55,964 bases of DNA from Pontiellaceae bacterium B12219 (GCA_029432795.1 JARNMJ010000027.1:1-55964); one strand, 5' to 3'; counted from the first letter of the stretch, positions 8,525 to 17,576 are shown. Made by a program: numbers and translations. The notes: generated by a model not told the origin, from the sequence alone.

Positions 8525-9913
8525 TTAACGTCCGAGAGCAATAAGGGTGTCCAGCAGGCTGCTTGCCGTAGACATCACACGTGCGCAGGCTTCGTAGGCT
8601 TTCTGCGCACTCATCAGATTTAAGAGTTCTTCATCGAGATTGACGCCGGAGACAGAGAGCATCTGGTTATCGAACATTTCGACGACACTCGCACTGCTGG
8701 CCGCCAGTTGCATCTCTTCGTTCACCGCGCCACCGAGTGTGGTTTCGATCTGCGTCCAGAACCCGGATACGGATTGATTGTCCAATGCACTGAGCGATCC
8801 GTCCAGTGTAGCGAAAAGCGACAGCCCTGCGGTGTTGTCGCCTGCGTTGGGAACCGGCGGCGGACCGTCACTTGCGCGTGTGGCCGCCAGAGCCACCCGT
8901 TCGGGATGCGCTCCCATTGGATTGGAGGGATCGTAAAGATTTATATCGACCGCAATGTCGCTTGCATCCGCCCCGGTAAAAAAGGTGTAGCCCAGATCAG
9001 CCGGCCGTTCACCGTTCAGATTATAAGCTGTGTCAAAAACGGAATTTGTCTCGGAAATGAGGGTGCCGGCCAGGGTATTGATCTTATTCTGCAACGCCAC
9101 TGCAGTAACTGCCGCGGCCACCCGTGCGGCTAATTTACCGCCGGTAACCGAAGACGTAATATCGGTCCCGTTAACGGAAAAGGCATTGGCGGCATCCACC
9201 GCAAGTTCCTGTCGGTTGAGTCCGTCTGCGGAGACCAGCTCCTGCCCGCCCAGCGTAACCCGGTAGTCCGGCGAAACGGCCACATTGGCCTGCGAAGCCA
9301 ACTGTTGAACGAGCTGATCGCGCTGATCGAGCAGGTCCGGAACCGATCGTCCCGCCGATTCGGCACGGGTGATATTGCGATTCAAATCCTGCAACTGAGC
9401 AGTCAACTCGTTGAGTTTTCCGACTGCATCTGCCGTGGTGCCCCACAGGCTATCCACTTTTCCCAGCGCGCTATCGAGCTGATTCAATCCGGATGCCAGT
9501 GAAGAAGCACTTTGCAGCAATACGGTGCGCGCAGCTAAATCTTCCGGCGAAGCATTCGCGTCCTGCAGAGCCACCTCAAAATTAGTAAGGGCCTGGTCCA
9601 AACCACCGGTTCCACCGCCGAGCACCGATTCCAGATCCGAAAGATAGGTCGACATTTCAGCATGATAACCGGCGTTCGGCAACTCCTGAAAAAGCGCGTT
9701 GCGCCCCATAATGTTGTAGAGCCGCACCACCTCTCCAGACTGAACCCCTGTGCCCAATCCAGCATCAGGAATGCCCGTTTCAAGATCGAGCGAACGACGG
9801 CTGTAGCCGCTCGTGCTGACATTCGCAATGTTATTGCTGAAGACGTTGATTTGATTTTGATAGGCCCGCAATCCGGTGCCGCTGAGTTGGAGAAGATCGT
9901 TCAATCCAGACAT
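8525..9913 (-). CDS. flgK: Flagellar hook-associated protein 1 (FlgK)
   Basis: A 462-residue secreted protein forming the first hook-filament junction ring. The N-terminal rod/hook motif INVFSNNIANVSTSGYSRR and the C-terminal heptads (LDEELLNLMSAQKAYEACARVM) are the paired D0 helices shared by FlgE/FlgG/FlgK. The long coiled segment at about residues 90-210 and a variable middle are typical. Six bases separate it from the flgN-like gene. Its usual partner flgL does not follow; a short ORF and an IS remnant do. Confidence 0.95.
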   Translation of the reverse strand: MSGLNDLLQLSGTGLRAYQNQINVFSNNIANVSTSGYSRRSLDLETGIPDAGLGTGVQSGEVVRLYNIMGRNALFQELPNAGYHAEMSTYLSDLESVLGGGTGGLDQALTNFEVALQDANASPEDLAARTVLLQSASSLASGLNQLDSALGKVDSLWGTTADAVGKLNELTAQLQDLNRNITRAESAGRSVPDLLDQRDQLVQQLASQANVAVSPDYRVTLGGQELVSADGLNRQELAVDAANAFSVNGTDITSSVTGGKLAARVAAAVTAVALQNKINTLAGTLISETNSVFDTAYNLNGERPADLGYTFFTGADASDIAVDINLYDPSNPMGAHPERVALAATRASDGPPPVPNAGDNTAGLSLFATLDGSLSALDNQSVSGFWTQIETTLGGAVNEEMQLAASSASVVEMFDNQMLSVSGVNLDEELLNLMSAQKAYEACARVMSTASSLLDTLIALGR

Positions 9914-9919
9914 GGCGCT

Positions 9920-10300
9920 TTATCCTTGTTGGCTCACGAGTATGGGGGCTCTGCGAACCGCGGCGGTTCCATAGCCGGAATAGGTCGGCGGTTCTCCGCC
10001 GCTCAGACGCGACAGCGTTTGCCCGACCACGTCCAGGAAACGCTGCGTCAAAGCCCGGTTGGCCTGCACAACCGTCAGGCTGCGTTTGAGCAGATGGCCG
10101 ATTTCAGGATTATTACGAACTTCGTCCTGCAATCCATCTCCGGTTTCCCGTTGAACGCGGTTGAGTTCTTCAAGCGATTCCTCCTGGCTGGAAAGGCTGC
10201 TCCAGATACGTTCCGTATCGCGTGAAAGCAAACTGGCCTGCAGATCTCTTGCCGAAGCCTCAAGCGCACTAATTCTGCTCATCAAATAAGTTTCGTTCAT
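9920..10300 (-). CDS. flgN: FlgN-like export chaperone
   Basis: A 126-residue all-helical protein directly before flgK, the classic position of FlgN, the cytoplasmic chaperone for FlgK/FlgL. It has long amphipathic helices (RISALEASARDLQASLLSRD, then LEELNRVQRETGD) and a flexible Ser/Gly/Pro tail ending LVSQQG. Sequence alone is weakly diagnostic, so the call rests on size, helix content and position. ATG at 10300 is chosen because GGAGA lies just upstream; the longer frame runs into flgJ. Confidence 0.65.
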   Translation of the reverse strand: MNETYLMSRISALEASARDLQASLLSRDTERIWSSLSSQEESLEELNRVQRETGDGLQDEVRNNPEIGHLLKRSLTVVQANRALTQRFLDVVGQTLSRLSGGEPPTYSGYGTAAVRRAPILVSQQG

Positions 10301-10316
10301 TGCAGTTCTCCGTTTT

Positions 10317-10583
10317 CTACAGGTTTGCTGAAAGCTGTGCATAGATGTTCTCGGCAATGCCGGTATCGCTGTTACGGGCAATTTCGTCGGCAGTCTGCTC
10401 CAAGGCATAACTCAGTGCCGACCCCGAATGCCCCTCGGCACTTTCGAGCATCCCCTGCATGCCTTCCTTGAGCAGAATCTTCAGAAACAGCCCTTCCACT
10501 CCATCGCAGGCTTCTTTCAGTTTCTGCTGTGCCTGAAAGTCAGCGGTGTTGGTCTCGTTCATTGAAATGGCGGTAACGTTCAT
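10317..10583 (-). CDS. flgJ: Rod-binding protein FlgJ, rod domain only
   Basis: An 88-residue protein corresponding to the N-terminal rod-binding domain of FlgJ (KEACDGVEGLFLKILLKEGM). The C-terminal muramidase domain of enterobacterial FlgJ is absent, which is common outside the gamma-proteobacteria. It probably caps the growing rod in the periplasm. A separate peptidoglycan-cleaving enzyme must then be supplied from elsewhere. It lies between flgI and flgN in the flgF operon. Confidence 0.85.
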   Translation of the reverse strand: MNVTAISMNETNTADFQAQQKLKEACDGVEGLFLKILLKEGMQGMLESAEGHSGSALSYALEQTADEIARNSDTGIAENIYAQLSANL

Positions 10584-10591
10584 CGCTGTTC

Positions 10592-11740
10592 CTATAGAGT
10601 TATGAGTTCCATCTGTAATGCGCCGAGATTCTGCAGCGCATCAAGGATCGAGATTAAGTCGCGCGGCGATGCTCCAAGCTGATTCAGTACATCGGCGAGT
10701 TCCTGCACGCTGGTGGTGCGGGGTACGACCATAATTTTTGCCGGTTCGTCTACCACCTCGGTCTGCACATCTTCAATAACCGCAGTTTCACCCACTCGGG
10801 AAAAGGCTCCGGGCTGGGACACACCTTGCGTCGAACCAACGCGCACTGTCAGATTACCATGTGCCACAATCGCTGTGCTGATCATAACTTCACCGCCCAA
10901 CACCACAGTTCCGGTACGTTCATTAACCACGACCCGTGCACGTCGGTCGGGCGTTACGCGCAAAGATTCGATGGTGGATATAAACTGGCTGGCCAGCCCG
11001 ACTTCAATAACATCTTTCGGGATTGTGATGCGTACCGTGCCGGCATCCTCAGCAACCGATCCGTTATGGGAAACCGAGGAAACCACTTCGGCAATACGCT
11101 GTGCGGTGGTGAAGTCCGGCTGACGCAGTACGAGCTCAAGTTGCCCCTCTTTGATAAATTCAACATCGTGATCAAACTTCAAAGTTGCTCCGTTGGGAAC
11201 ACGGCCGACCGTCGGGAAATTTTTTGTTTCTGTGGAACCGCCCGGACCGCCTACGCCAACACTGTAACCACCGACAACCAGTGCTCCCTGTGCAACGGCA
11301 TAGGTTTTTCCATCGGGATCCAGCAACGGAGTCATTAACAGAATGCCCCCCTGCAACGATGTGGCATCCCCCATGGAAGCCACCTGAATCCCCACCCGAT
11401 CACCTCTGCGATGGAACGGTTCGACCGATGCTGTAACCATGACAACCGCCACGTTTTTACTGCTGATATCATCCGAGTCGATGAAGATATTAAAATTTTT
11501 CATCAAGTTCGACACGGTCCGCTTAGCCAATTCAATATCCTTGTCCCCGGTTTTATTCAAACCAACCACCACACCGTATCCAACGAGATCAATCCGTTCG
11601 ACGCCTTGAATTCGAACCAGATCTTTGAGCCGAACCTGCGCAGCCCCAACCTGAGCCCTCACCGGGACTGTCGCCAGAAGCAGGGCCACACAACACACAG
11701 AAAGCAGCCGGTTATTATTTTTTTGCGTTTTCATTTTCAT
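10592..11740 (-). CDS. flgI: Flagellar P-ring protein FlgI
   Basis: A 382-residue periplasmic protein with an N-terminal signal peptide (hydrophobic LLSVCCVALLLATVPVRA, likely cleavage after VRA). Highly conserved blocks include RLKDLVRIQGVERIDLVGYG, GLNKTGDK and the C-terminal TSVQELADVLNQLGASPRDL. It forms the P ring around the distal rod in the peptidoglycan layer, assembled with FlgA. Seven bases separate it from flgH upstream in the operon. Confidence 0.96.
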   Translation of the reverse strand: MKMKTQKNNNRLLSVCCVALLLATVPVRAQVGAAQVRLKDLVRIQGVERIDLVGYGVVVGLNKTGDKDIELAKRTVSNLMKNFNIFIDSDDISSKNVAVVMVTASVEPFHRRGDRVGIQVASMGDATSLQGGILLMTPLLDPDGKTYAVAQGALVVGGYSVGVGGPGGSTETKNFPTVGRVPNGATLKFDHDVEFIKEGQLELVLRQPDFTTAQRIAEVVSSVSHNGSVAEDAGTVRITIPKDVIEVGLASQFISTIESLRVTPDRRARVVVNERTGTVVLGGEVMISTAIVAHGNLTVRVGSTQGVSQPGAFSRVGETAVIEDVQTEVVDEPAKIMVVPRTTSVQELADVLNQLGASPRDLISILDALQNLGALQMELITL

Positions 11741-11746
11741 CGGTTC

Positions 11747-12337
11747 CTAAAACGGGATGATCCAATCCAGCGTACGTGAGAACAGCCCTTTGCGTTGGCT
11801 TTTGCCAAACTCGCCCACCGTTTCATAGGTAATGGCCGCCCCGGCAATCCGCGAGGAGAGTACGGTATTTGACTGGTTGATATCATCGGGCCGGATCATT
11901 CCGCTGAGGGTAAACAGAATAATATCGCCGTCGATATTCACCTTGCGGTCTCCCAGAATCATTAAGTTTCCATTCGGCAGCTTTTCAGTGATATGCACCG
12001 TAATCGAAGCGGAAAATGCATCGGAAGTGGCTTTGCCTCCGGAAGCAGAATAATTTTTGGAAGCATCCACGGACCATTCGGGGAGTTTGAGCGCATCCCA
12101 CAAGGCCTGTCCATTGGCTTCCATCCCCGGAAAATTGAACGACATATTTCCGTCTGCAGACTTGCTTCGATCGTTGGAAGCATCTTTCTGAACAGAAGAT
12201 TGCTCCTCAATAGCAACCGTCACCAGGTCGCCGACCTGACGCGCTGTGCGGTCGGCATACATCCGCTTAACCAGCCCGCCTTCTTCAGCCATTGCCGCCG
12301 TTGCCAGACAGAGTACCCCTGCAATAATTCGTTTCAT
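11747..12337 (-). CDS. flgH: Flagellar L-ring protein FlgH, without lipobox
   Basis: A 196-residue outer-membrane ring protein with the conserved GDLVTVAIEE, VHITEKLPNGNLMILGDRKV and GMIRPDDINQSNTVLSSRIA blocks. E. coli FlgH is a lipoprotein. Here the signal sequence MKRIIAGVLCLATAAMA-EE has no lipobox: the only Cys (residue 10) is preceded by GVL, and the best cleavage site is signal peptidase I after AMA. The ring may therefore be non-lipidated. It sits between flgA and flgI. Confidence 0.95.
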   Translation of the reverse strand: MKRIIAGVLCLATAAMAEEGGLVKRMYADRTARQVGDLVTVAIEEQSSVQKDASNDRSKSADGNMSFNFPGMEANGQALWDALKLPEWSVDASKNYSASGGKATSDAFSASITVHITEKLPNGNLMILGDRKVNIDGDIILFTLSGMIRPDDINQSNTVLSSRIAGAAITYETVGEFGKSQRKGLFSRTLDWIIPF

Positions 12338-12345
12338 AATTCCTC

Positions 12346-13290
12346 CTACAATCGGACCAATACCCCGTTGCCCGAACCGGTTAATTCAACCAGCACCTGA
12401 CGTTGGGAACGTTCGTTAACACACATGATGCGGTCGCCGAGACGGCCATTCGCCATTGCTTTTCCGCGCAAGGTGACATGTAAATTTTTGCTGATTGCGT
12501 TAATCGCCACCCAATCACCGCGCTTGACGCACAGCGGTTTACTTACCGCATTGCTGCGAAGCAGATCTCCGGCAGTTAACGCACGGGAAACTTCATACCC
12601 GGTCACCAGTTCCTGACTCGATAAATAATTTCCGTTTGAGTCGATCGCATGCAGTTCGCTGCGCAAGTCGTCTACTGTAAGAATGTGTCCGCGCTCGAGA
12701 TTTCTTGCCACCACCCACACCTCGCTCAGAAACTGAATCTCGATCCCCACAGGCACCTCGACTTCCTCCATCCCGTCCACCATCACCGAGACATAGGCCA
12801 CGCTATAGCCCTTTGAGGTTTTCCGGTCGAACTGCGTGATTTCAAACGTGGTTTCTCCGGCAGGAATTCGCGTATTGCGGGGGATATTCAGAATATTGAC
12901 ATCGAAATCATTATTTTTCCAAGGATCACTCTTGCTGAGGTAATCGCACAGCGGTTTGTAGAATTCATCCTTCTCCATCACCCGATCCCGCCGGGAAATG
13001 GTAAGCACGGGCTCACCGCTCAGCGTCACGCGAGTCATATCCTCATACCGAGCCAATCCCTGGGCCACAGCCGTAAGGGAATAGTAGGTCGCTTCGCCTG
13101 CTGGCGGAGCAGCCATTACACGACGGGCAGCCCAATCCTTCGGAATAAGTTTTGAATCCACCACCAGGTCGCCCAGCAGAACATCCTTGCTGTTCACCTC
13201 AACGGAGCTCTTCAAAAAGATCATGGTTTCCGCCCGAAGGCTACCGGCCAAGCCGCACAGCACCATCAGAATGAATGGTAATCGTTTCAT
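12346..13290 (-). CDS. flgA: Flagellar P-ring assembly protein FlgA (SAF domain)
   Basis: A 314-residue periplasmic chaperone with a signal peptide (LPFILMVLCGLAGSLRA). The C-terminal third carries the SAF/FlgA fold: ARNLERGHILTVDDL, then VKRGDWVAINAISKNLHVTLRG and the terminal SQRQVLVELTGSGNGVL. It is longer than E. coli FlgA (~219), with an extra N-terminal beta-rich domain. FlgA binds FlgI and promotes P-ring polymerisation. It is four bases from flgG and in one operon with flgH and flgI. Confidence 0.93.
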   Translation of the reverse strand: MKRLPFILMVLCGLAGSLRAETMIFLKSSVEVNSKDVLLGDLVVDSKLIPKDWAARRVMAAPPAGEATYYSLTAVAQGLARYEDMTRVTLSGEPVLTISRRDRVMEKDEFYKPLCDYLSKSDPWKNNDFDVNILNIPRNTRIPAGETTFEITQFDRKTSKGYSVAYVSVMVDGMEEVEVPVGIEIQFLSEVWVVARNLERGHILTVDDLRSELHAIDSNGNYLSSQELVTGYEVSRALTAGDLLRSNAVSKPLCVKRGDWVAINAISKNLHVTLRGKAMANGRLGDRIMCVNERSQRQVLVELTGSGNGVLVRL

Positions 13291-13293
13291 TAT

Positions 13294-14076
13294 TTACCTC
13301 TGTAAATTATTTGCGATCGACGACATTTCATCGCTGGCTTTAATGGCCTTGGAGTTGGCCTCATAGGCCCGCTGCGTCAAAATCATGTTCACCAACTCTT
13401 CGGCGGCATTCACGCTGGATGTTTCCAGATAGCGCTGCATGATCTGCCCCATCCCGTTCTCGCCCGGCGTCAGCCCGGTTTCCGCGGTTCCACTGGCATC
13501 CGTCTCCATATACAAATTATGGCCCATGCTGCGCAGTCCTTCGGGATTGGCAAAGCGCGCCAACGAAATCTGCTGCCCGGAAACCGAGGAGCCGTTCACC
13601 AGCATCGTAACCGAACCGTCCGGTGCCAGCGTAATCTCTGTGGTGCCACTGGGAATAGACGGGAAATTAGCGACGCGATATCCTTCCACGGTAACCACAT
13701 CGCCGGTCGAGGTGGCCCGAAAGGAACCGTCGCGGGTATAAGCCGAAGTACCGTCCGGCATAACGACCTCGAAAAAGCCCTGCCCTTCAATCGCCAGATC
13801 CAGATCACCGCCGGTTTCCCGCAGTGCACCTTGCGTAAACTCTTTGGAGATTTCCGCCACCTTCGTGCCATGCCCCAACTGAATACCCGCCGGGATTTCA
13901 CTGTCCCCGTTCGTAGCTCCCGGGGTGGTCAGTGTGGAATACAGCATATCCTGAAAGGCCACTTTTCCCGGCTTATAGGCCGTGGTGTTAATATTCGCGA
14001 GATTATTAGCGATGTTGTCGAGCGACATTTCCGACGCTCTCATCCCCGTAACCGATGACCACATTGCTCTTTCCAT
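13294..14076 (-). CDS. flgG: Flagellar distal rod protein FlgG
   Basis: A 260-residue axial protein. The N-terminal motif LDNIANNLANINTTAYKPGKVAFQDM includes the usual FlgG-type loop, the middle has DLDLAIEGQGFFEVVMPDG, and the C-terminus is SSVNAAEELVNMILTQRAYEANSKAI. Length matches the family (~260). Exported through the type III apparatus, it builds the distal rod. Twenty bases from flgF. Confidence 0.96.
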   Translation of the reverse strand: MERAMWSSVTGMRASEMSLDNIANNLANINTTAYKPGKVAFQDMLYSTLTTPGATNGDSEIPAGIQLGHGTKVAEISKEFTQGALRETGGDLDLAIEGQGFFEVVMPDGTSAYTRDGSFRATSTGDVVTVEGYRVANFPSIPSGTTEITLAPDGSVTMLVNGSSVSGQQISLARFANPEGLRSMGHNLYMETDASGTAETGLTPGENGMGQIMQRYLETSSVNAAEELVNMILTQRAYEANSKAIKASDEMSSIANNLQR

Positions 14077-14095
14077 AACGTTCTCCTTAGGCTCG

Positions 14096-14812
14096 CTAAA
14101 CGAGCTTGCTCATCATCTTTTCTTCCGCATCATCTACTGTCCGCAACATTTTCTGACATGCTTCGTAGTTGCGCATGGTCGTCATCATTCCCACCATCTC
14201 TTCAAAAATGGCTGTATTGCTTTGTTCCAGATACCCATTCAGCACCTTGCAGTCGGCATCGACGGTTTCCACCCCGTTATTCACAAACAAGGTCGTGCCG
14301 GCCTGCTCCAGCGCAGAGATATCCTCAACCGCTTCGATCTGGAGCGTCCCGATGACCTTACCGCCCGCCCGCAGATTCAACCGATCGTCGATCACCAGCT
14401 GCGCCGCATTCTGCCCCGGGGGAATCCGCAGATCGCCGGAAGAGGTCTGTACCGCCATACCGAGGGAATTCACGATGGTTCCATCCGCCGAAACACGGAA
14501 ACTTCCATTCCGCGTCAAGTAATCCCGGTCCCCGTCGGAAACGACAAAAAAGCCATCGCCCTCAATCGCAAAATCGAGCGATCGTCCGGTTGAACGCAAA
14601 GCGCCCTGATTGTGATTCACAGAAATAGGATTCGACGGTTCTTTCGCCGCGCCAACCTGCGAATCCAGTACATCAGCGAAAGCGGTATGACTCGACTCCA
14701 GGCGCTTGTAACCCGGCATGGTGCTGTTGGCCAGATTTTCGGTATGGACCTCCATATCCTGTACGCTGCTCGTTGCCATCTGTATGGCTGCATTATAAAA
14801 TCCTGAGTTCAT
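14096..14812 (-). CDS. flgF: Flagellar proximal rod protein FlgF
   Basis: A 238-residue axial rod protein and first gene of the flgF-flgG-flgA-flgH-flgI-flgJ-flgN-flgK operon. It begins MNSGFYNAAIQMATS, with VHTENLANSTMPGYKRLESS and SLDFAIEGDGFFVV. The C-terminus is SNTAIFEEMVGMMTTMRNYE. ATG at 14812 is fixed by alignment to the family, because the longer frame crosses the promoter. The -12 box of a sigma-54 element lies 12 bases before this ATG, so the predicted transcript starts at or one base before it and the AAGGAGGG ahead of the ATG would not be transcribed from this promoter. Confidence 0.94.
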   Translation of the reverse strand: MNSGFYNAAIQMATSSVQDMEVHTENLANSTMPGYKRLESSHTAFADVLDSQVGAAKEPSNPISVNHNQGALRSTGRSLDFAIEGDGFFVVSDGDRDYLTRNGSFRVSADGTIVNSLGMAVQTSSGDLRIPPGQNAAQLVIDDRLNLRAGGKVIGTLQIEAVEDISALEQAGTTLFVNNGVETVDADCKVLNGYLEQSNTAIFEEMVGMMTTMRNYEACQKMLRTVDDAEEKMMSKLV

Positions 14813-14823
14813 GCCCTCCTTAA

Positions 14824-14839
14824 AGCAGGCCCGATGCCA
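14824..14839 (-). promoter_or_regulatory. Sigma-54 (-24/-12) element of the flgF operon
   Basis: TGGCATCGGGCCTGCT on the minus strand, with exact GG-N10-GC spacing (GG 14838/14837, GC 14826/14825). Predicted +1 is at 14813, one base before the flgF ATG. Confidence 0.85.
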
Positions 14840-14848
14840 CAGGATCGG

Positions 14849-14882
14849 TTTCCAATCCCTGGAAATTTCCAAAGGCTGGAAA
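14849..14882. repeat. Two abutting TTTCC-type palindromes upstream of the flgF sigma-54 element
   Basis: TTTCCAATCCCTGGAAA (14849-14865) is followed immediately by TTTCCAAAGGCTGGAAA (14866-14882). They end 9 bases upstream of the -24 box and adjoin the terminator of the preceding operon. They could be activator sites or members of the dispersed palindrome family. Confidence 0.6.
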
Positions 14883-14883
14883 C

Positions 14884-14913
14884 AAAAAACGGCCCCGCAT
14901 ACAATGCAGAACC
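14884..14913 (-). terminator. Intrinsic terminator of the flgB...fliN operon
   Basis: On the minus strand GGTTCTGCAT (14913-14904) pairs with ATGCGGGGCC (14900-14891) through ten pairs including G-U, with a 3-base loop. It is followed by a G and a T6 run (complement of A at 14884-14889). It lies just after fliN and before the flgF promoter. Confidence 0.8.
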
Positions 14914-14941
14914 GCCGGGCATTTTACGCTACATGGAGTGT

Positions 14942-15313
14942 CTACCAGGAAGCCATCAGCTCCTTTTCTCCCGCCAGTTCAGAAATGCGAATGCCAAAGG
15001 TCTCATCAACCACCACCACATCACCGCGGCCCACCAACTGACCGTTAATGATCAGATCGGCGGATTCTCCGACCAGCCGATCGAGCTGAAGTACGGAACC
15101 CACGCCGAGCCGGAGAAATTCTCTTACCGGCAGACTGGTCCGTCCGATCTCAACGTGCACATCGACCGGAATATCCATAATCATATTGAGATTAACTTCT
15201 TCAGATACCTCACTCGCACCTTCGGCCGGTTCGTTCAGCGGTGCGGGCGAAATAGGATGCACTGCAACCTGATCTGCTGCTGTCGTTTGTTCGTTATTCA
15301 TTTCTGCACTCAT
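14942..15313 (-). CDS. fliN: Flagellar motor switch protein FliN
   Basis: A 123-residue C-ring protein, the last gene of the 19-gene operon. A variable N-terminal half is followed by the SpoA (surface presentation) domain: DIPVDVHVEIGRTSLPVREF, GSVLQLDRLVGESADLIING, then RGDVVVVDETFGIRI. FliN forms the lower C ring with FliM and contributes to export. ATG at 15313 has AGGAGA at 7-base spacing; the longer upstream frame lies within fliM. Confidence 0.94.
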   Translation of the reverse strand: MSAEMNNEQTTAADQVAVHPISPAPLNEPAEGASEVSEEVNLNMIMDIPVDVHVEIGRTSLPVREFLRLGVGSVLQLDRLVGESADLIINGQLVGRGDVVVVDETFGIRISELAGEKELMASW

Positions 15314-15332
15314 TATATCGTCTCCTAAATCG

Positions 15333-16313
15333 TTATCGACCCTTGCGCCGCTTACAAATCTGCAAAGCCAGATTGTCGCCTTTTTTCCCCAGAGCGGCTT
15401 CAAACACCACATTATTTCCCAGCAGCACATCCACCGGCTCGTGGATCGACCGATCCAGACAAAGCACATCACCTTTTCGGAGGGTTGCCAGTTGGCCGGC
15501 CCGTATGTGGCTGCGCCCCAGTTCTGTACGCAACTCAAAAGGAACGCGCTTTAGAGAAGCCAAAATGCTGTCGCCGCTCTGTTCGACAGCATCATCGTCG
15601 CCCCCGCTCATCCGCACACTCATGCCTTCGAGCAGTTCCTGAAGCGGTTCAAGCGGATAGCAAAGCGTAAGCTGTCCTTTCACGGTTCCAACCTGCAGCC
15701 GAAACGTCAGACTCACAACCGGACTGTCGTCCGGCATCACCTGCACAAACCGCGGATCGCATTCAATGCTTTTGAGCCCGAATTCAACCGGGGCCGACAG
15801 CGTCCAGGATTCGCCCAGAAGCGGCAGCAACCCTTCAAGCCAATTGCCGGCAATCGCCTGTTCAATGGAAGTCAGCTTTCTGGCCTCTTCCTCGCTTCCT
15901 TCATCCTTATCCCCAAGAATATACGAAACGAGCATGCGTACTACCCGGAGATCAATTTCCATCAGTACCGGCTGTTCAAAACGACTCGAAAGCTGTGCCA
16001 TGAAACACGGGTTTTCCAGCGATCCCATAAAATTGCTGTACGATATGGTTTCCACCGACAGCAACCCGAGTTCAAACGGAAGATTGATGCCGCCCGGACG
16101 ATCCTCTGATAGCCCTTTTGCAAAAAATTCATGAACCATTTTCAATGCCCGCAACTGGGCAGCGCTCAGCCGGCCGGGTTGGCGGAAATTATACGATGTC
16201 ACCTGAACACGCGCAGCCCGCTCTCCGGCATCGGCGGCATCCATTTCTGAAACGGCAACATCGCGCAGCGCGGCCATTTCATCGGGAGATAGGTTTTGTT
16301 CTCGATCAGCCAT
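15333..16313 (-). CDS. fliM: Flagellar motor switch protein FliM
   Basis: A 326-residue C-ring component. The N-terminus has LSPDEMAALRD, resembling the LSQ(D/E)EIDALL CheY-binding peptide. The middle domain contains HEFFAKGLSEDR and SYSNFMGSLENPCFMAQLSS, and a C-terminal SpoA domain (residues ~250-320) ends LALQICKRRKGR. It binds FliG above and FliN below, and sets rotation sense when CheY-P binds. No che genes are in this window. Five bases separate it from fliL. Confidence 0.93.
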   Translation of the reverse strand: MADREQNLSPDEMAALRDVAVSEMDAADAGERAARVQVTSYNFRQPGRLSAAQLRALKMVHEFFAKGLSEDRPGGINLPFELGLLSVETISYSNFMGSLENPCFMAQLSSRFEQPVLMEIDLRVVRMLVSYILGDKDEGSEEEARKLTSIEQAIAGNWLEGLLPLLGESWTLSAPVEFGLKSIECDPRFVQVMPDDSPVVSLTFRLQVGTVKGQLTLCYPLEPLQELLEGMSVRMSGGDDDAVEQSGDSILASLKRVPFELRTELGRSHIRAGQLATLRKGDVLCLDRSIHEPVDVLLGNNVVFEAALGKKGDNLALQICKRRKGR

Positions 16314-16318
16314 GGGAT

Positions 16319-16813
16319 CTACTGAATTAAAAAGTCAGAAAAATAGACATCAATCACCGCGCCGGCCATCCGGTCGCGCACCAAATCATTAACGCGGTTT
16401 TTAATTTCACGCTTCAGAATGCTCCGACCGTTGCGCCCTTCCAGCTCGTCGATCGTCATACGCGAAGCCGCTTCCGATATCAGATCGCGAATAATGGCTC
16501 GATGCGCCTCCAGCGGCGTCATCAGTTTTTCCTCGCTGAGCTCCAGCACCACGGTGAGTTTCAGCACACGGGTGGCCTTGGTTTCAGCAATATTCACATA
16601 GAGATCCTGGAATTGAACAATGACCGGCGTGTCGGGATTTTTCTTCGGCGCCGTGACAACCGGTCTCGATTGTCTGCCCAACACAAGTCCGGCCCCAATA
16701 CCGCCCGCAATTAAAACGACGCCCAGAATAACAATGAGAATGGTTCCTTTGCCTTTCTTTCCGGCAACCTCGTTTTCGTTCCCTTTTTTATCGATGTCCT
16801 TATCTTCAGCCAT
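16319..16813 (-). CDS. fliL: Flagellar basal body-associated protein FliL
   Basis: A 164-residue inner-membrane protein. A charged cytoplasmic N-terminus (EDKDIDKKGNENEVAGKKGK) precedes one TM helix (TILIVILGVVLIAGGIGAGL). A periplasmic FliL domain with VNIAETKATRVLKLTVVLEL follows, ending in VIDVYFSDFLIQ. FliL rings around the stator units. It follows the two MotB-like genes, which suits a stator-associated role. Confidence 0.9.
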   Translation of the reverse strand: MAEDKDIDKKGNENEVAGKKGKGTILIVILGVVLIAGGIGAGLVLGRQSRPVVTAPKKNPDTPVIVQFQDLYVNIAETKATRVLKLTVVLELSEEKLMTPLEAHRAIIRDLISEAASRMTIDELEGRNGRSILKREIKNRVNDLVRDRMAGAVIDVYFSDFLIQ

Positions 16814-16855
16814 GTACTGCTCCAGCCTTCCTGTTCAAAAATCTACTCAGTCCCG

Positions 16856-17566
16856 TTATGGGTTTTCCTGTTTGATTGAAATCAATACATGACCATTAAC
16901 ATGTTCGATGCCATGCAGGTCGAGCAGCCACGTGTCGGATAATCCGACTGCGTGTACACGTTCCGGCAACAGCCCTGCCGTTTCTGTAAGAAAACGAGCC
17001 ACCACCGCGGCGCGCACCAGAGCCAATCGCTGACTGGAGGTCGGATCCGCAGCATCGTCGCACAGCGCCATAACCTCCATCTCATATTCCCGTAAGCTGA
17101 GGAAAACCTCGCCCAGCATTTCGAGCAGCTTCACCGACTCCCGGCCCAGCTGTTCGTTACCCATAAATTCCACCGGAATCTGTAAAATCACTGTAGAAGA
17201 ATCGTGGGTATGCACCACGGAAACCATTGATATATTCGACAGCCCTTTTTTCCAGAGCATACCGCGAATATACCCATCAACCTCAGCCACCTGATTCGGG
17301 GCGCTCTTACGAATTCGAAACGAACTTGCTCCGCCGTCGCGGCGGCCGAATAAAGAGTTTTTCGCAAAAGGCAGCAGTCCCAAACCACCGGTACTGCCGA
17401 ATGCATCGCGCACTTCACCCAGGCCATCGGATCCCGGTCCCATCTGCGTGCTGCCCAGACTGAGCAGCATTACAAAGAAGCCAAGCAGGATGCACCACAG
17501 CGCAGCGAACTGGACAAAATAAGAAGGCGCAAGTTCCTCCTTCGGTTTTCTTATTTTTCTGCCCAT
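16856..17566 (-). CDS. MotB-like protein lacking the proton-binding Asp
   Basis: A 236-residue protein with a short basic N-tail, one TM segment (residues ~17-38, FVQFAALWCILLGFFVMLLS) and a periplasmic OmpA/MotB-like domain (VEFMGNEQLGRESVKLLEM, later SSQRLALVRAAVVARFL). Aligned with the neighbouring MotB (VTFGDAMSLLVAFFVMLVS), the position of the essential Asp is Ala22. On known stator chemistry it cannot conduct ions by itself. It may pair with the intact MotB as a mixed dimer, or act as a structural stator protein. It follows the intact motB by 10 bases. Confidence 0.82.
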   Translation of the reverse strand: MGRKIRKPKEELAPSYFVQFAALWCILLGFFVMLLSLGSTQMGPGSDGLGEVRDAFGSTGGLGLLPFAKNSLFGRRDGGASSFRIRKSAPNQVAEVDGYIRGMLWKKGLSNISMVSVVHTHDSSTVILQIPVEFMGNEQLGRESVKLLEMLGEVFLSLREYEMEVMALCDDAADPTSSQRLALVRAAVVARFLTETAGLLPERVHAVGLSDTWLLDLHGIEHVNGHVLISIKQENP

Positions 17567-17576
17567 CGGTTAATTC